Position numbers and translations under genes: made by a program. From BD1-7 clade bacterium (GTDB lineage: Bacteria; Pseudomonadota; Gammaproteobacteria; Pseudomonadales; DT-91), in contig CACSIO010000034.1 of the NCBI GenBank assembly GCA_902705865.1, positions 377,287-441,286 on the forward strand: 64,000 nucleotides of DNA. Direction: 5' to 3'. Shown here in pieces: positions 26,222 through 36,091 of this stretch (its first letter is position 1; each line of letters begins with the position of its first letter). The notes beneath the pieces were generated by a model, which saw only the letters and a list, made by a program, of their open reading frames with translations, did no database searches and was not told where the DNA came from.

Positions 26222-27259
26222 ATGCAAAAAGTGCAGAATGCGCATGACGTGCAATATTCATCACACACTAAACATGGCGAATACATCAACACATGGTGTT
26301 TGATAGCCATGTTCTTTATCGAATACGTGCAGATGCTAAGACATAAGCTTGGCATTCGGCGAGCAACAATATGCCTCCTCGCTGTTGTGGCTGCCATCAA
26401 CACAAAAGTCTGCATTGCAGAGACAGTAAGTAAGGCAGGTGATGATCAACATCTATTCAATTGCCATACCGGCGAAGCATTCTCTCCACCCACCTCGGCT
26501 CACAACCTAACGGTATTAATTCACGGCAACGCAGGTAACGTTTTGGATATGGCGCCGCTGGCCCGCATAGCCGAACAACATCAACAGATTACTGCCTGTT
26601 TCACTTACAATCAGCGTCACAGTATGAAGAGATCTGCCCGATTGCTTAGCCAGCACTTAGACACGTTAAATAACCGCTACTCGTTAACGTCAATGCGCTT
26701 AGTTGGCCACAGCTTAGGTGGCTTGATTGCTCGTAAATCGTTGACCATGCTATCTACCGAAGCTGTTCCAGACGATATTCAGCTGGTGACTATTGCGGCA
26801 CCTTTTGCGGGTGTTCGAATCGCTGAGGGATGTGGCAACATGGCCTTGAGGGTACTTTCGTTAGGTATTCAAGATCTGGCGTGTTGGTTTATCAGTGGCG
26901 ACAAGTGGCACGAGCTAACAACGGCTTCGCGTTTTATACAACAGCCGGGGGCTCTGCCTGAATCACTCAGTTTGCACTTGCATATCATCACTCAAGAAAG
27001 CGACAGCTGCCGTTACTATGATATGCAGGGGCAATGCATCACTGATGATTTTGTCTTTACCCCTTACGAACAACAGCTGTCACAACGAGACCGTCACTTG
27101 CACACGCAACAGCTGGAAATCACCGCGGGGCACACGGAAATTATTGGCAAGTATGGGCCTATTCCTGATTCACTACGAAGTGCCATGAACTGGCAGTTTG
27201 GCAGCCCGCTTGAGCAACTAGCATCGCTGGTAACCACCCCAGCTCCACTATCTGATTGA
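26222..27259 (+). CDS. Alpha/beta hydrolase (PGAP1/lipase-like), exported
   Basis: The reading frame is open from 26054, but AGGGGAG four bases before the ATG at 26222 supports this start (345 residues). A later ATG at 26333 would give a neater signal peptide (IRRATICLLAVVAAI). The fold is an alpha/beta hydrolase: LTVLIHGNAGN forms the oxyanion region and GHSLGG carries the nucleophile serine. The late GHTEIIG is a good site for the catalytic His. A Cys-rich C-terminal part (SCRYYDMQGQC) may form a disulphide. It could act on lipids or esters in the cell envelope. It lies just before imuA but has no clear link to it. Confidence 0.75.
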   Translation: MQKVQNAHDVQYSSHTKHGEYINTWCLIAMFFIEYVQMLRHKLGIRRATICLLAVVAAINTKVCIAETVSKAGDDQHLFNCHTGEAFSPPTSAHNLTVLIHGNAGNVLDMAPLARIAEQHQQITACFTYNQRHSMKRSARLLSQHLDTLNNRYSLTSMRLVGHSLGGLIARKSLTMLSTEAVPDDIQLVTIAAPFAGVRIAEGCGNMALRVLSLGIQDLACWFISGDKWHELTTASRFIQQPGALPESLSLHLHIITQESDSCRYYDMQGQCITDDFVFTPYEQQLSQRDRHLHTQQLEITAGHTEIIGKYGPIPDSLRSAMNWQFGSPLEQLASLVTTPAPLSD

Positions 27260-27332
27260 TGCATCGCTCACTTAACGCCAATAACTTCTGCAACAACCAG
27301 CCATATTTATTACCCATACAAATTCTTGAATG

Positions 27333-27348
27333 CTGTATCTTTATACAG
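27333..27348 (+). promoter_or_regulatory. LexA (SOS) box upstream of imuA
   Basis: CTGTATCTTTATACAG matches the gammaproteobacterial LexA consensus CTGT-N8-ACAG exactly in both half-sites, with an A/T-rich centre. It ends 13 bases before the imuA start, so LexA would block transcription until DNA damage. Confidence 0.9.
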
Positions 27349-27361
27349 TATTCTTATTTCT

Positions 27362-28132
27362 ATGGATACCGAACTCGAAACCCTCATCAATCAGCAACCC
27401 AACTTATGGCGCGCCACCAACCATGGCGAGCAAAGTAGCAATAATATTGCTGCGCTGGATAGCCAACATGATTCGCTAAACAAGGCGTTGCATGCCGGTG
27501 GTTGGCCCTTGGGGTGCAACAATGAGCTTTATCTACCTTTTGAAGGTATTGGTGAATTACGCCTACTAATGCCTGCTTTGCGGCATGGCAACACCGACAG
27601 CAATGGGTATATTTTTTGGATTGCCCCACCCTTTTTACCGTTTGCGCCGGTACTAGCACAACAACATATTGATTTAAAAAAGCTGATTATTGTTAACGCC
27701 GAAACAACAGCAGATACTCTTTGGGCGACTGAACAAGCGATGTTATCCGGCAGTTGCAACACTGTTTTTAGTTGGTTTGGGCAAGCACCTTTGGGTATGC
27801 GAGAGCTACGGCGCTTGCAGTTAGCCGCTCGCAAACATAACTGTTGGCATGTGCTTTTTCGTCATCAACGATGCGCCAATCAGGTTTCAGCATCCTCGCT
27901 GAGAATGTCTGTTAATGCCGATAAAACCGGGCAACTCGACTTACATATTTTGAAACAACCCGGCGGCTGGAGTGGCCAAGAACTGCGTGTTTCGGTTAGC
28001 CCTCACTATGAGCAGTGGCAGCGCTTGCCCGTTGACTTACTGCCTTTCCATACCCATCAAAACCTACCGAATATTGGCGATAACCCACCTCCGCAGGCGT
28101 CTAGCGTGCATCCTATTGAAAACAAGATTTGA
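27362..28132 (+). CDS. imuA: ImuA, SOS mutasome accessory protein
   Basis: The 256-residue protein (start MDTELETLINQ, just after the LexA box) is a RecA/SulA-like protein lacking the ATPase Walker motifs. Typical marks are GGWPLGCNNELYLP, GIGELRLLMPAL and GYIFWIAPPFLPFAPVL. ImuA works with ImuB and the DnaE2 polymerase in damage-induced mutagenic repair. An upstream in-frame ATG at 27326 lies before the LexA box and is unlikely. The gene is followed after 36 bases by imuB. Confidence 0.9.
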   Translation: MDTELETLINQQPNLWRATNHGEQSSNNIAALDSQHDSLNKALHAGGWPLGCNNELYLPFEGIGELRLLMPALRHGNTDSNGYIFWIAPPFLPFAPVLAQQHIDLKKLIIVNAETTADTLWATEQAMLSGSCNTVFSWFGQAPLGMRELRRLQLAARKHNCWHVLFRHQRCANQVSASSLRMSVNADKTGQLDLHILKQPGGWSGQELRVSVSPHYEQWQRLPVDLLPFHTHQNLPNIGDNPPPQASSVHPIENKI

Positions 28133-28168
28133 GCATTGGGGTCAGCGAGGTTGAGTGAGGCGGCAAAA

Positions 28169-29863
28169 ATGGCTGTGGTGACAAAAAACACGAACAATGA
28201 TGGTCGCAAACAGCATGGTAACGATGAGCGTTTCACTGCCCAGACGGACACTGCCGTAACCAGCCCTACTGAGACCAGCCCTACCGAAACCGGCCCTACC
28301 ACAATTCAGCCCCCCAGCTTATGGCTGTACCTTCGATTTGACCAACTGAGCCTGAATGCCCTGGGTATAGATACTCGCGCAAACGCCAGTGCTGCAGCCA
28401 TTATTGATCAACAACGTGTGCATCAATGTAATGCCAGCGCTGCTGCGAGCGGCATTCGCAAAACAATGACATTCAGCCATGCACGTATGACCGCGCCTGA
28501 CGTAACCCTACATTCCCGGGCCCTCTTAAAGGAACAACAACAGCTCAGTGAATTAGCTGGATGGGCTTATCGTTACAGCCCGATGGTTACGCCACACAAA
28601 CAAGGATTGTTGATGGATATCGGCGGTTGCCTGGATCTTTTCCAAGGCTTCGATCATCTACTTAGCAATATCCAAGAAGAATTAGCTGAGCTTAATATCA
28701 GCTATCGAATCGGCAGTGCTCACACGCCCAAAGGTGCGGTAGCTTTGAGCTTCTGTCACGATAACGGGTATCAACAAAGTCGCTTTGCACCCCATCAGCA
28801 AGCGCAGTTTTGCCAACTACTACGCCAAGTCAGCATTGATCATCTCGACATCGACGACAAACAACGCCAGCAGTTATATAGCTGTGGCTTTGAATATGTG
28901 GATGACTTTATCGATATACCTGCTGCAGAGCTTGGCCAGCGCTTCGGCTCGACTTTGCTTGATTATTTACAACGCCTACTAGGAACAAAAGCTGACCCTC
29001 AAAGCCCGACTATCCCTCCAGAAACTTTTCGCCAGCATACTGACTTTGCTGAGCCCATACATAATCAACAATGGATCGATGAAGAAATTCGCCGGTTGCT
29101 ACAAAGCTTGTGCGAATTTCTACGCAAACGGCAGCTACATTGCCGAGGGTTTGACTGGTATTTTTTCGGCCATAACCAGCATTTGATCGACCATGTACAT
29201 ATCGCTTTAGCGGCACGCCAAAACACATTGTCGGTTTTAAAAAGTCTCTCTGATTTACAAATCAGCAAACTCGATTTACGCAGAGAACTGATGGGGATCG
29301 AACTCGTCAGCACCCATGTTTACCCATTAAGCCTTCTGCCAGACGACTTTTTTGACACATCAACACACGCTGATGACGCCGCTCAACTTATCGACCGTTT
29401 ACGCGCACGGCTTGGGCCACGAACGGTCTATCAGCCCGCATTATGCGCCGAACATCTACCAGAGTTACAGAATTTACGCTGCGCACCGGCTACATCTACA
29501 ACGTCTGCAACATCACCTGCCAATGCGCCAAAGCAACACAGTCGTTATGTTCAAGAGCGCCCCTCGACGTATTTGAGCGGCAGGACATCAGCGCCAACCA
29601 AGACACCGAACGATACCACTCCCCCGGCATTGCAACCGCTATGGCTACTGCCAAAGCCTCGATATTTATCACAGAAGCAACAACAACCTTGGTATCAAGG
29701 GCCATTACGTTTGATTAATGGCCCTGACAGGATCACCAGCCACTGGTGGTCTGGGCTGCAATACCGCGATTATTTTATTGCTCGCCAACATAACGGCCGG
29801 CTGCTTTGGGTTTTTTATGAACACTCTCGTAAAAGCTGGTATCTGCATGGTTTTTTTGCCTGA
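28169..29863 (+). CDS. imuB: ImuB, Y-family polymerase-like mutasome scaffold
   Basis: The frame opens at a TTG (28136), but the ATG at 28169 has GAGG about eight bases upstream, giving 564 residues. ImuB is a Y-family polymerase homologue that lacks the catalytic carboxylates and serves as the hub joining ImuA, DnaE2 and the beta clamp. Visible marks are SLWLYLRFDQLSLNAL, LLMDIGGCLDLFQGF, and the C-terminal PLWLLPKPRYLSQKQQQPWYQGPLRLINGPDRITSHWW-type region typical of the family. Residues about 30-50 are a short Pro-Thr-Glu repeat (SPTETSPTETGPT), a low-complexity linker absent from most homologues. Confidence 0.9.
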   Translation: MAVVTKNTNNDGRKQHGNDERFTAQTDTAVTSPTETSPTETGPTTIQPPSLWLYLRFDQLSLNALGIDTRANASAAAIIDQQRVHQCNASAAASGIRKTMTFSHARMTAPDVTLHSRALLKEQQQLSELAGWAYRYSPMVTPHKQGLLMDIGGCLDLFQGFDHLLSNIQEELAELNISYRIGSAHTPKGAVALSFCHDNGYQQSRFAPHQQAQFCQLLRQVSIDHLDIDDKQRQQLYSCGFEYVDDFIDIPAAELGQRFGSTLLDYLQRLLGTKADPQSPTIPPETFRQHTDFAEPIHNQQWIDEEIRRLLQSLCEFLRKRQLHCRGFDWYFFGHNQHLIDHVHIALAARQNTLSVLKSLSDLQISKLDLRRELMGIELVSTHVYPLSLLPDDFFDTSTHADDAAQLIDRLRARLGPRTVYQPALCAEHLPELQNLRCAPATSTTSATSPANAPKQHSRYVQERPSTYLSGRTSAPTKTPNDTTPPALQPLWLLPKPRYLSQKQQQPWYQGPLRLINGPDRITSHWWSGLQYRDYFIARQHNGRLLWVFYEHSRKSWYLHGFFA

Positions 29864-29905
29864 CGTTTTATTGATAACCGCCCCAAGATCCTGAGTGATA
29901 GCCCC

Positions 29906-32900
29906 ATGTACGCCGAACTTCACTGCAAATCGCATTACAGTTTTCTAACCGGAGCCTCGTCACCGGAAGAGCTGGTATACCAAGCGCATGCGTTGGGTTA
30001 TGAGGCGATTGCCATAACTGACGAATGCTCTTACGCCGGTATTGTTAAAGCATTTCAGGCCAGTGAGGATTGCGGCCTAAAGCTGATTGTTGGCAGTGAA
30101 TTTTTGGTAGCGCATTCAGGCAGTATGATGAAGTTACTACTGCTAGCGCCTAATCGAACGGCATACAGTGAGGTTTCTGCGTTGATTACCTTAGCCCGTC
30201 GACGTAGTAAAAAGGGAGAATATGAACTCAATAGCCAAGATTTACAGTTCGGTTTGCAGCATTGTTTAGCCATTTGGGTGCCGCAATGGCAGCCATCCAG
30301 CGCACCTGAAGCAACCGATAGAATTCACGGCACGCTTCTTAAACAATATTTTCGTGATCGGATTTGGCTCGGTGTTGAGTGTTTCTTTCGGGCGGGAGAC
30401 CAACACCATTATCTGGCGTGCAGCCAATTAGCAGACGACATTAGCATCAACATGGTGGCAATGAACGATGTACATATGCACTGCAAAAGTCGTAAACCTC
30501 TGCAAGACACGCTGACTGCCATACGCCGCAACACGACATTGGAAGCCCTCGGCCAACAGCGCCATCAAAACGCCGAAAAACACCTTAAATCACTAAAAAC
30601 ACTCAAACACCAATATCCGCAAGCCTTACTGGATGAAAGCCTGCGCATTACAGAATTGTGTGATTTCTCCATGCGAGAACTGAAGTATCAGTATCCGCAG
30701 GAAGTTGTGCCCGCCGGCGAATCACCCATCGGGCACTTGGCCCGCATTACCTGGGAAGGAGCTCATCAACGGTATCCGCAGGGCATACCCGAAAAAGTAC
30801 ATCGGCAGGTACGCTATGAGCTGGACGTGATTGAATCCCTGCAATACGAATACTACTTTTTGACCATCTACGACATCGTCGCATTTGCCCGCAAGGCGAA
30901 TATCTATTGCCAGGGCCGCGGCTCAGCGGCGAACTCTGCTGTGTGTTACTGCCTTATGATTACTGAGGTTGATCCGGATAAAAGCAACCTACTGTTCGAG
31001 CGTTTTATCTCTAAGGAGCGTAATGAACCGCCTGACATTGATGTCGATTTTGAAAATGCCCGCCGCGAAGAAGTTATCCAATACATCTATCAAAAATACA
31101 GCCGTAAACGCACCGCGCTAACGGCGACGGTCACGACCTACCGGCGGCGCAGTGCTATTCGTGATGTGGGAAAGGCATTAGGCCTTGCAGATACATTGAT
31201 CAATGAACTGTCATCATCATTAGCCTGGTGGGATACCCCTGACATGCTTGGGCAGCGATTGGCAGAGCGCAATCTCGATTTATCCAGCCAGTTATGCCAG
31301 CACTACATCACACTGGTGCAGGCGATTATTGGCATTCCCCGTCATTTATCTCAGCATGTTGGTGGGTTTCTCATTACGCAATTGCCGACATCAACGCTGG
31401 TACCTATCGAAAATGCCGCGATGGAAGGCCGTACCGTCATTCAGTGGGATAAATATGACATTGAAATCCTCGGTTTGCTGAAGGTGGATATTCTCGCTCT
31501 TGGCATGCTTAGTGCCCTGCATAAAGCCGTCAATATGATTCAACAATACCAGCCCGCATTGCAGAGCATGCAAGATATTCCTCGGGAAGACCCAGCCGTG
31601 TATGACATGCTCTGCCGAGGAGACAGCATTGGTGTTTTTCAGGTGGAATCGCGTGCGCAAATATCCATGTTACCCCGATTAAAACCCCGCTGTTTTTACG
31701 ACCTAGTTATCGAGGTTGCTATCGTCCGACCAGGCCCGATTCAAGGGGATATGGTGCATCCCTATTTAAAACGGCGTAATGGCGAAGAGCTGGCGAGCTA
31801 TCCAAATGACGAGATTAAAACGGTACTTGAACGCACATTGGGCGTGCCGATTTTTCAAGAGCAAGTGATTCAACTCACTATGGTTGCCGCAGGCTTTAGC
31901 GGCGGTGAAGCCGACCAGTTACGCCGTGCTATGGCCAGCTGGGGTAAAAACGGCAACCTCTATCAATTCCGTGACAAGTTAATCGAGGGCATGCTGAAAC
32001 GAGGTTACGACCAAACATTTGCGGAACGTTTATTTGAGCAAATGAAAGGCTTTGGGAGTTACGGGTTTCCGGAATCACATTCCGCCAGCTTTGCCATCTT
32101 GGTGTATTTTTCGTCATGGGTGAAATGTCACCACCCGCATGCCTTTTACTGCGCACTTCTCAACAGCCAACCAATGGGATTTTACTCACCATCACAGCTG
32201 GTTCAGGATGCGCAGCGTCATCACGTTACGGTTTTACCTGTGTGCGTAAACCACAGCCATTTCGATCATCAGCTGGTATCGGACGATGGCCAGCCGGTCG
32301 CCATTCGATTAGGGTTCCGGTTAATCAAGGGGTTTCGAGAGGAAAGCGCAGGCGCACTTACCAAATCACGAAAACAAACGCCACTTACTAGCCTGGCCGA
32401 TCTAAAAAACCGGAAGTTACTCGACAAACTAGCATTACAAAAACTAATTGATGCCAATGCCTTACAGGCTTTTTCTTCCAATCGACGTGAGGCGTATTGG
32501 CAGGCTTTGGAGATGGAAGATCCATTCTTTGTTGATCAACCTCACCAGGAACATTCCTTTTCGGGTAGGAAGAATAATAGTCAGCGCGAATCAACGTCAA
32601 CATACATCAAAGCCCCGTCAGTCATTGATGATATGGTGGCTGATTACCATAATACTGGGCTATCGCTGGATCACCACCCAATGCAATTGGTACGTGAACG
32701 CCCGCCATTTAGTCACTGTACCCCGGCAAAACAACTCCTCCAATGTCGCAACAAATCTCTGATTGAGGTTGCTGGCGTCGTGACTGGCCGCCAACGCCCG
32801 GGCACCGCAGGCGGCACCCTGTTTTTAACGCTGGAAGATGAAACCGGCAATATTAATGTAGTGATCTGGCAATATATTCAGGAGTACTTCCGCCAAGAAA

Positions 32901-33037
32901 TACTGAGGGGTCGGCTTCTCTATGTAAAAGGAACAGTCGAGATCAAAGATAACGTTGTGCATGTGATTGCAGGGAGGATTGAAGATCATTCGGAGGCATT
33001 ACCCGCCTTAAAAACTAAGTCTCGAAACTTTCATTAA
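29906..33037 (+). CDS. dnaE2: Error-prone DNA polymerase DnaE2 (ImuC)
   Basis: The 1043-residue protein has normal DnaE2 length. It starts with the PHP domain (YAELHCKSHYSFLTGASSP), has the polymerase core with the catalytic carboxylates in PPDIDVDFE (near residue 373) and the conserved VRPGPIQGDMVHPYLKRR, a helix-hairpin-helix region, and a C-terminal OB-fold (near 955: IEVAGVVTGRQRPG). It carries out translesion synthesis in the SOS response together with ImuA and ImuB. It lies 42 bases after imuB and belongs to the same operon, controlled by the LexA box at 27333. Confidence 0.95.
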   Translation: MYAELHCKSHYSFLTGASSPEELVYQAHALGYEAIAITDECSYAGIVKAFQASEDCGLKLIVGSEFLVAHSGSMMKLLLLAPNRTAYSEVSALITLARRRSKKGEYELNSQDLQFGLQHCLAIWVPQWQPSSAPEATDRIHGTLLKQYFRDRIWLGVECFFRAGDQHHYLACSQLADDISINMVAMNDVHMHCKSRKPLQDTLTAIRRNTTLEALGQQRHQNAEKHLKSLKTLKHQYPQALLDESLRITELCDFSMRELKYQYPQEVVPAGESPIGHLARITWEGAHQRYPQGIPEKVHRQVRYELDVIESLQYEYYFLTIYDIVAFARKANIYCQGRGSAANSAVCYCLMITEVDPDKSNLLFERFISKERNEPPDIDVDFENARREEVIQYIYQKYSRKRTALTATVTTYRRRSAIRDVGKALGLADTLINELSSSLAWWDTPDMLGQRLAERNLDLSSQLCQHYITLVQAIIGIPRHLSQHVGGFLITQLPTSTLVPIENAAMEGRTVIQWDKYDIEILGLLKVDILALGMLSALHKAVNMIQQYQPALQSMQDIPREDPAVYDMLCRGDSIGVFQVESRAQISMLPRLKPRCFYDLVIEVAIVRPGPIQGDMVHPYLKRRNGEELASYPNDEIKTVLERTLGVPIFQEQVIQLTMVAAGFSGGEADQLRRAMASWGKNGNLYQFRDKLIEGMLKRGYDQTFAERLFEQMKGFGSYGFPESHSASFAILVYFSSWVKCHHPHAFYCALLNSQPMGFYSPSQLVQDAQRHHVTVLPVCVNHSHFDHQLVSDDGQPVAIRLGFRLIKGFREESAGALTKSRKQTPLTSLADLKNRKLLDKLALQKLIDANALQAFSSNRREAYWQALEMEDPFFVDQPHQEHSFSGRKNNSQRESTSTYIKAPSVIDDMVADYHNTGLSLDHHPMQLVRERPPFSHCTPAKQLLQCRNKSLIEVAGVVTGRQRPGTAGGTLFLTLEDETGNINVVIWQYIQEYFRQEILRGRLLYVKGTVEIKDNVVHVIAGRIEDHSEALPALKTKSRNFH

Positions 33038-33097
33038 CTTCCTTACCTTCATGGCAAGGGTTTGCGAAAAGCCCAGAGATACAGCGATAGAACGGCA

Positions 33098-33526
33098 TTA
33101 ATCCTGTATTCGAACGGCAAGTACATCTATTTTGGCATGATGCAAAATAGCATTAGCGGTTGAGCCCAGCAGCAAACGCCAGCCGTGGCGACCATGACTA
33201 CCTACCAAAATTAAATCAAACTCCCCTTCTTCCGCCAAGTCGAGCAACGTATCGCCAATATGACCAATCTCAATGGTCGCATGGGCAGGATCTAACCCAG
33301 ATTCAGCAACAATATCCGTAAGGTGCGGCATTACTTCCTGTTTTAACTGTACCCAACTGTTAAGGCTGCGCCCAGATTCCAATTCACCGAGGCCAGTAAC
33401 CGGCTTCTCGATGCAATACACGATTAAATAATCTGCCGAACAATGTTCAATGATGGGTTGTGCCTTGGCCAGCACTTGGTCCGGCTCACCGGCAAGATCC
33501 AAACAAACTAATATTTTTTTGTACAT
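33098..33526 (-). CDS. Universal stress protein, UspA family
   Basis: A 142-residue UspA-fold protein. The N-terminal strand reads MYKKILVCLDLAG and the C-terminal ATP-binding pattern GSHGRHGWRLLLGSTANAILHHA matches G-x2-G-x9-G-S/T, so it probably binds ATP. UspA proteins aid survival under starvation and stress. It is a single gene, convergent with dnaE2. A second family member lies at 54101. Confidence 0.92.
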   Translation of the reverse strand: MYKKILVCLDLAGEPDQVLAKAQPIIEHCSADYLIVYCIEKPVTGLGELESGRSLNSWVQLKQEVMPHLTDIVAESGLDPAHATIEIGHIGDTLLDLAEEGEFDLILVGSHGRHGWRLLLGSTANAILHHAKIDVLAVRIQD

Positions 33527-33602
33527 ACACGCCCCGAGATTTGGGTTGTAGATGATACTAGGACTTTACAGCGTCCAAAGAGTTTTCCCTCTATAGGAAT
33601 CT

Positions 33603-33628
33603 AAAACACCTCCCGAGAGAGGTGTTTT
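33603..33628. terminator. Bidirectional-looking terminator
   Basis: AAAACACCTC-CCGAGA-GAGGTGTTTT is a near-perfect inverted repeat flanked by A/T runs. It lies 29 bases past the stop of the large lipoprotein gene at 33657, which it would end on the minus strand. Confidence 0.7.
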
Positions 33629-33656
33629 ATGGATCACCGCTCGGCAACAGGCCCAA

Positions 33657-35786
33657 TTATCGCGGTGTAGGCTCGATGCCCATGCTAAATCGCAGGTGCC
33701 CGTTACGTGAATTGAAATCATCCGTGGTAACTTCAGCCGTAAACGGATAGTCAGGATTATCAACATTCGGAATATCGATACTCAAATGAGTATCCGATAA
33801 CAATGGGTACAAGACCTCGAACGCCAAATTGACAACATTTTCGATAAAAGCATCTGACATTGGCAGCGGGCTGCGATTTACCACCCGATTCAACTTGAGA
33901 TCCGGCGCGCCGTTGATTGTCATATCAAAAACATTGCCCCGTGCCTCCATTAACACGCCAGCAGAGATGTCTGCATTAGCGATGAATTCTTCTTCCCATG
34001 CGGAGTCACCCTTGCGATATACCGTTAGAGACGCATTCTGATAGGTCAGTGTCGCCTGATTTGTATCGCCTTTGAGGAATTTCATAGTTCCGGGCCCGGT
34101 TGGCACAAGCTCCATTTTTCGGTCGCCTTTTTTACCGATATCGTCACCCACCGCCTGCGGCCCAAAATGCACTTCTTGGTCTGCTAGCGTGACAGTGATG
34201 TGCGTCATCCCGATGTTATAGAGATTATTAAAGCCCTGGTTGATGATATTACTGTTCAGGTTGACTTCGAGGTTACTGCCTTGATTACTCGCATTCGGGT
34301 GATCAAGGCTCAAATAGTTGCCCAGGGCATTAGGTTCATATCGAGAACCGAGCGTTCTTGGCACTAAAGGATCTCGATCACGCACCTCCATCTGGCCGCT
34401 GTAAGTCATGTACAGATTGTCGGCATCAGTGCTGACGGTTTCTGCACGGGTAACAAGATCAAAGTTTTGGCCTTCATCATTGGTGATATTGAAACCAAGA
34501 CGAATCGTGTTGAGGTTGTTATCAATGGTCGTACCAATAATGCCGCGCATAATGGATTTGAAAATACCAAGCCCACTGAACAAATTGATGATAGGCGCAA
34601 ACCCATCACCAGATACATCGTTCATATTGAGTTGCAGGTTACTGAGAAGATCGACATCAAATGCACCGTTATTCAAATTAACGCGAACATCACCGTCAAT
34701 ATTCATGGTGCCTATATACAAATGTGAACGCACTGGCGATGTCATACCATGGCCACTAGGCTGTTTAGGCCGACGTGCTGGGTCACCGCACTGCCAAGGC
34801 CAACAAAAACAACCCGTCACTAGGCAAGAAGACGTTGTTTCAACAATAACGTCGACACCGACGGCCCCGTCATCGGCGCGAACCATATCCATGTCCAATG
34901 CAATGAGGTTGCCATTTTTAAACGAAAAATCATTGATAACGGCATCACCGATTTTGATCTCTTTGATTCGTACCCACAAGATGGCAACGACTAAGTTCCC
35001 GGCATCCAACCAACGCTCAGTATCAAGCCCGGCCGCATTTAACGCTGATTCGTCCAAATCCGTATTGGATATCTGTGTATCGAGTATCGGAGTCAGGCCT
35101 CGAATCGCTGACTCCCCCACTTTGGCCCGGAATATTTCATCAATGCGAGCGCCATCCTTCAAAAAATGTGTGGTCTCGCGATAGCCGAAATTATCCTCAG
35201 CGACGATAGCGAAGAGATTGTTAGTCGGCGCAGCTGGCGTGGTGACTTCCCATTCATTGTCGTGATCGGCACTGCGTGAGGCGGGTGTACCGTTGATAAC
35301 TAATGACGTAATCTCATTGGCCTCATCAGAGCCCATGCGAATCTGTACTTCATTGCTACTAACCGGGCAACTGTCATCGCCAGAGACACACGTGAATGTG
35401 GTGAAAACTTCCGGGCCTTTATTATCAAACTTGAAACGTATTGAAGGCCCAAACTTTAACGGGTCAACATGCAGTTTATTACTACCCTGTACGAGAAAAT
35501 CACGAACCTCATGTAGGTTCATCCAGGCGCGTGTTGGCTCGTAACTGAATCGATCCCCGACAGATTGGCCATTGAGGTAAATCTTTCGCGGGCCTTGATT
35601 TTTGCTATAGCGTATTTCGACTTGTGCCGGCAATTGCGATAATCCGTTATCTATTGGCGGCGGTTCGTTGTGTAGCCCTGCGTATTGCTTGCCATTTTCC
35701 GGCGTTTTTATCGTTAGGCCCTGCTCCATGCATCCAGCCATAAGAACAAGTACCGACACCAACATGGTGAAACGTACCTGAAACAT
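33657..35786 (-). CDS. Large lipoprotein, unrecognised
   Basis: The 709-residue protein has a lipoprotein signal with lipobox LMAGC (Cys19) and no internal membrane helix. It is rich in Asn, Asp and beta-prone sequence. A Cys-rich segment at about residues 310-325 (SSCLVTGCFCWPWQCGD) stands out and may form disulphides. Amphipathic stretches such as GFAPIINLFSGLGIFKSIMRGII recall lipid-binding tubular (BPI/SMP-like) proteins, but I cannot confirm this. GAGGG lies about seven bases before the ATG. It is monocistronic. Probably envelope-bound; function unknown. Confidence 0.75.
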   Translation of the reverse strand: MFQVRFTMLVSVLVLMAGCMEQGLTIKTPENGKQYAGLHNEPPPIDNGLSQLPAQVEIRYSKNQGPRKIYLNGQSVGDRFSYEPTRAWMNLHEVRDFLVQGSNKLHVDPLKFGPSIRFKFDNKGPEVFTTFTCVSGDDSCPVSSNEVQIRMGSDEANEITSLVINGTPASRSADHDNEWEVTTPAAPTNNLFAIVAEDNFGYRETTHFLKDGARIDEIFRAKVGESAIRGLTPILDTQISNTDLDESALNAAGLDTERWLDAGNLVVAILWVRIKEIKIGDAVINDFSFKNGNLIALDMDMVRADDGAVGVDVIVETTSSCLVTGCFCWPWQCGDPARRPKQPSGHGMTSPVRSHLYIGTMNIDGDVRVNLNNGAFDVDLLSNLQLNMNDVSGDGFAPIINLFSGLGIFKSIMRGIIGTTIDNNLNTIRLGFNITNDEGQNFDLVTRAETVSTDADNLYMTYSGQMEVRDRDPLVPRTLGSRYEPNALGNYLSLDHPNASNQGSNLEVNLNSNIINQGFNNLYNIGMTHITVTLADQEVHFGPQAVGDDIGKKGDRKMELVPTGPGTMKFLKGDTNQATLTYQNASLTVYRKGDSAWEEEFIANADISAGVLMEARGNVFDMTINGAPDLKLNRVVNRSPLPMSDAFIENVVNLAFEVLYPLLSDTHLSIDIPNVDNPDYPFTAEVTTDDFNSRNGHLRFSMGIEPTPR

Positions 35787-36091
35787 GTGAATTCCCTCTC
35801 ATTATTAGTCACATTTCATTACATCTTTGTAACGATGGCTGACTCTGTCAAATGAGCATCAATAACAAATAACCCCAGATCGGAGCTAGAGATATAGTAA
35901 TTTGAAATAACCGAACACCAGCTGTTTTCTATCGAACACACAGTGGCGAATAAACAGTGTCTATAGGAGAGAATCGATAGGGCAAGAATGAGGCATCATT
36001 CAGATAGTAAGAAAAAACGAACAAATGATGTTGGATGGAATACTGAAATACGATGATGAGTAATGCTCAATTACCCATCATCGATCACCTG
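35787..36091. other. Intergenic region, 305 bp
   Basis: A/T-rich gap between two minus-strand genes. It contains a small dyad TTACA-TCTT-TGTAA about 35 bases upstream of the large lipoprotein gene. Nothing else is recognisable; no terminator for the methyltransferase gene was seen. Confidence 0.4.
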
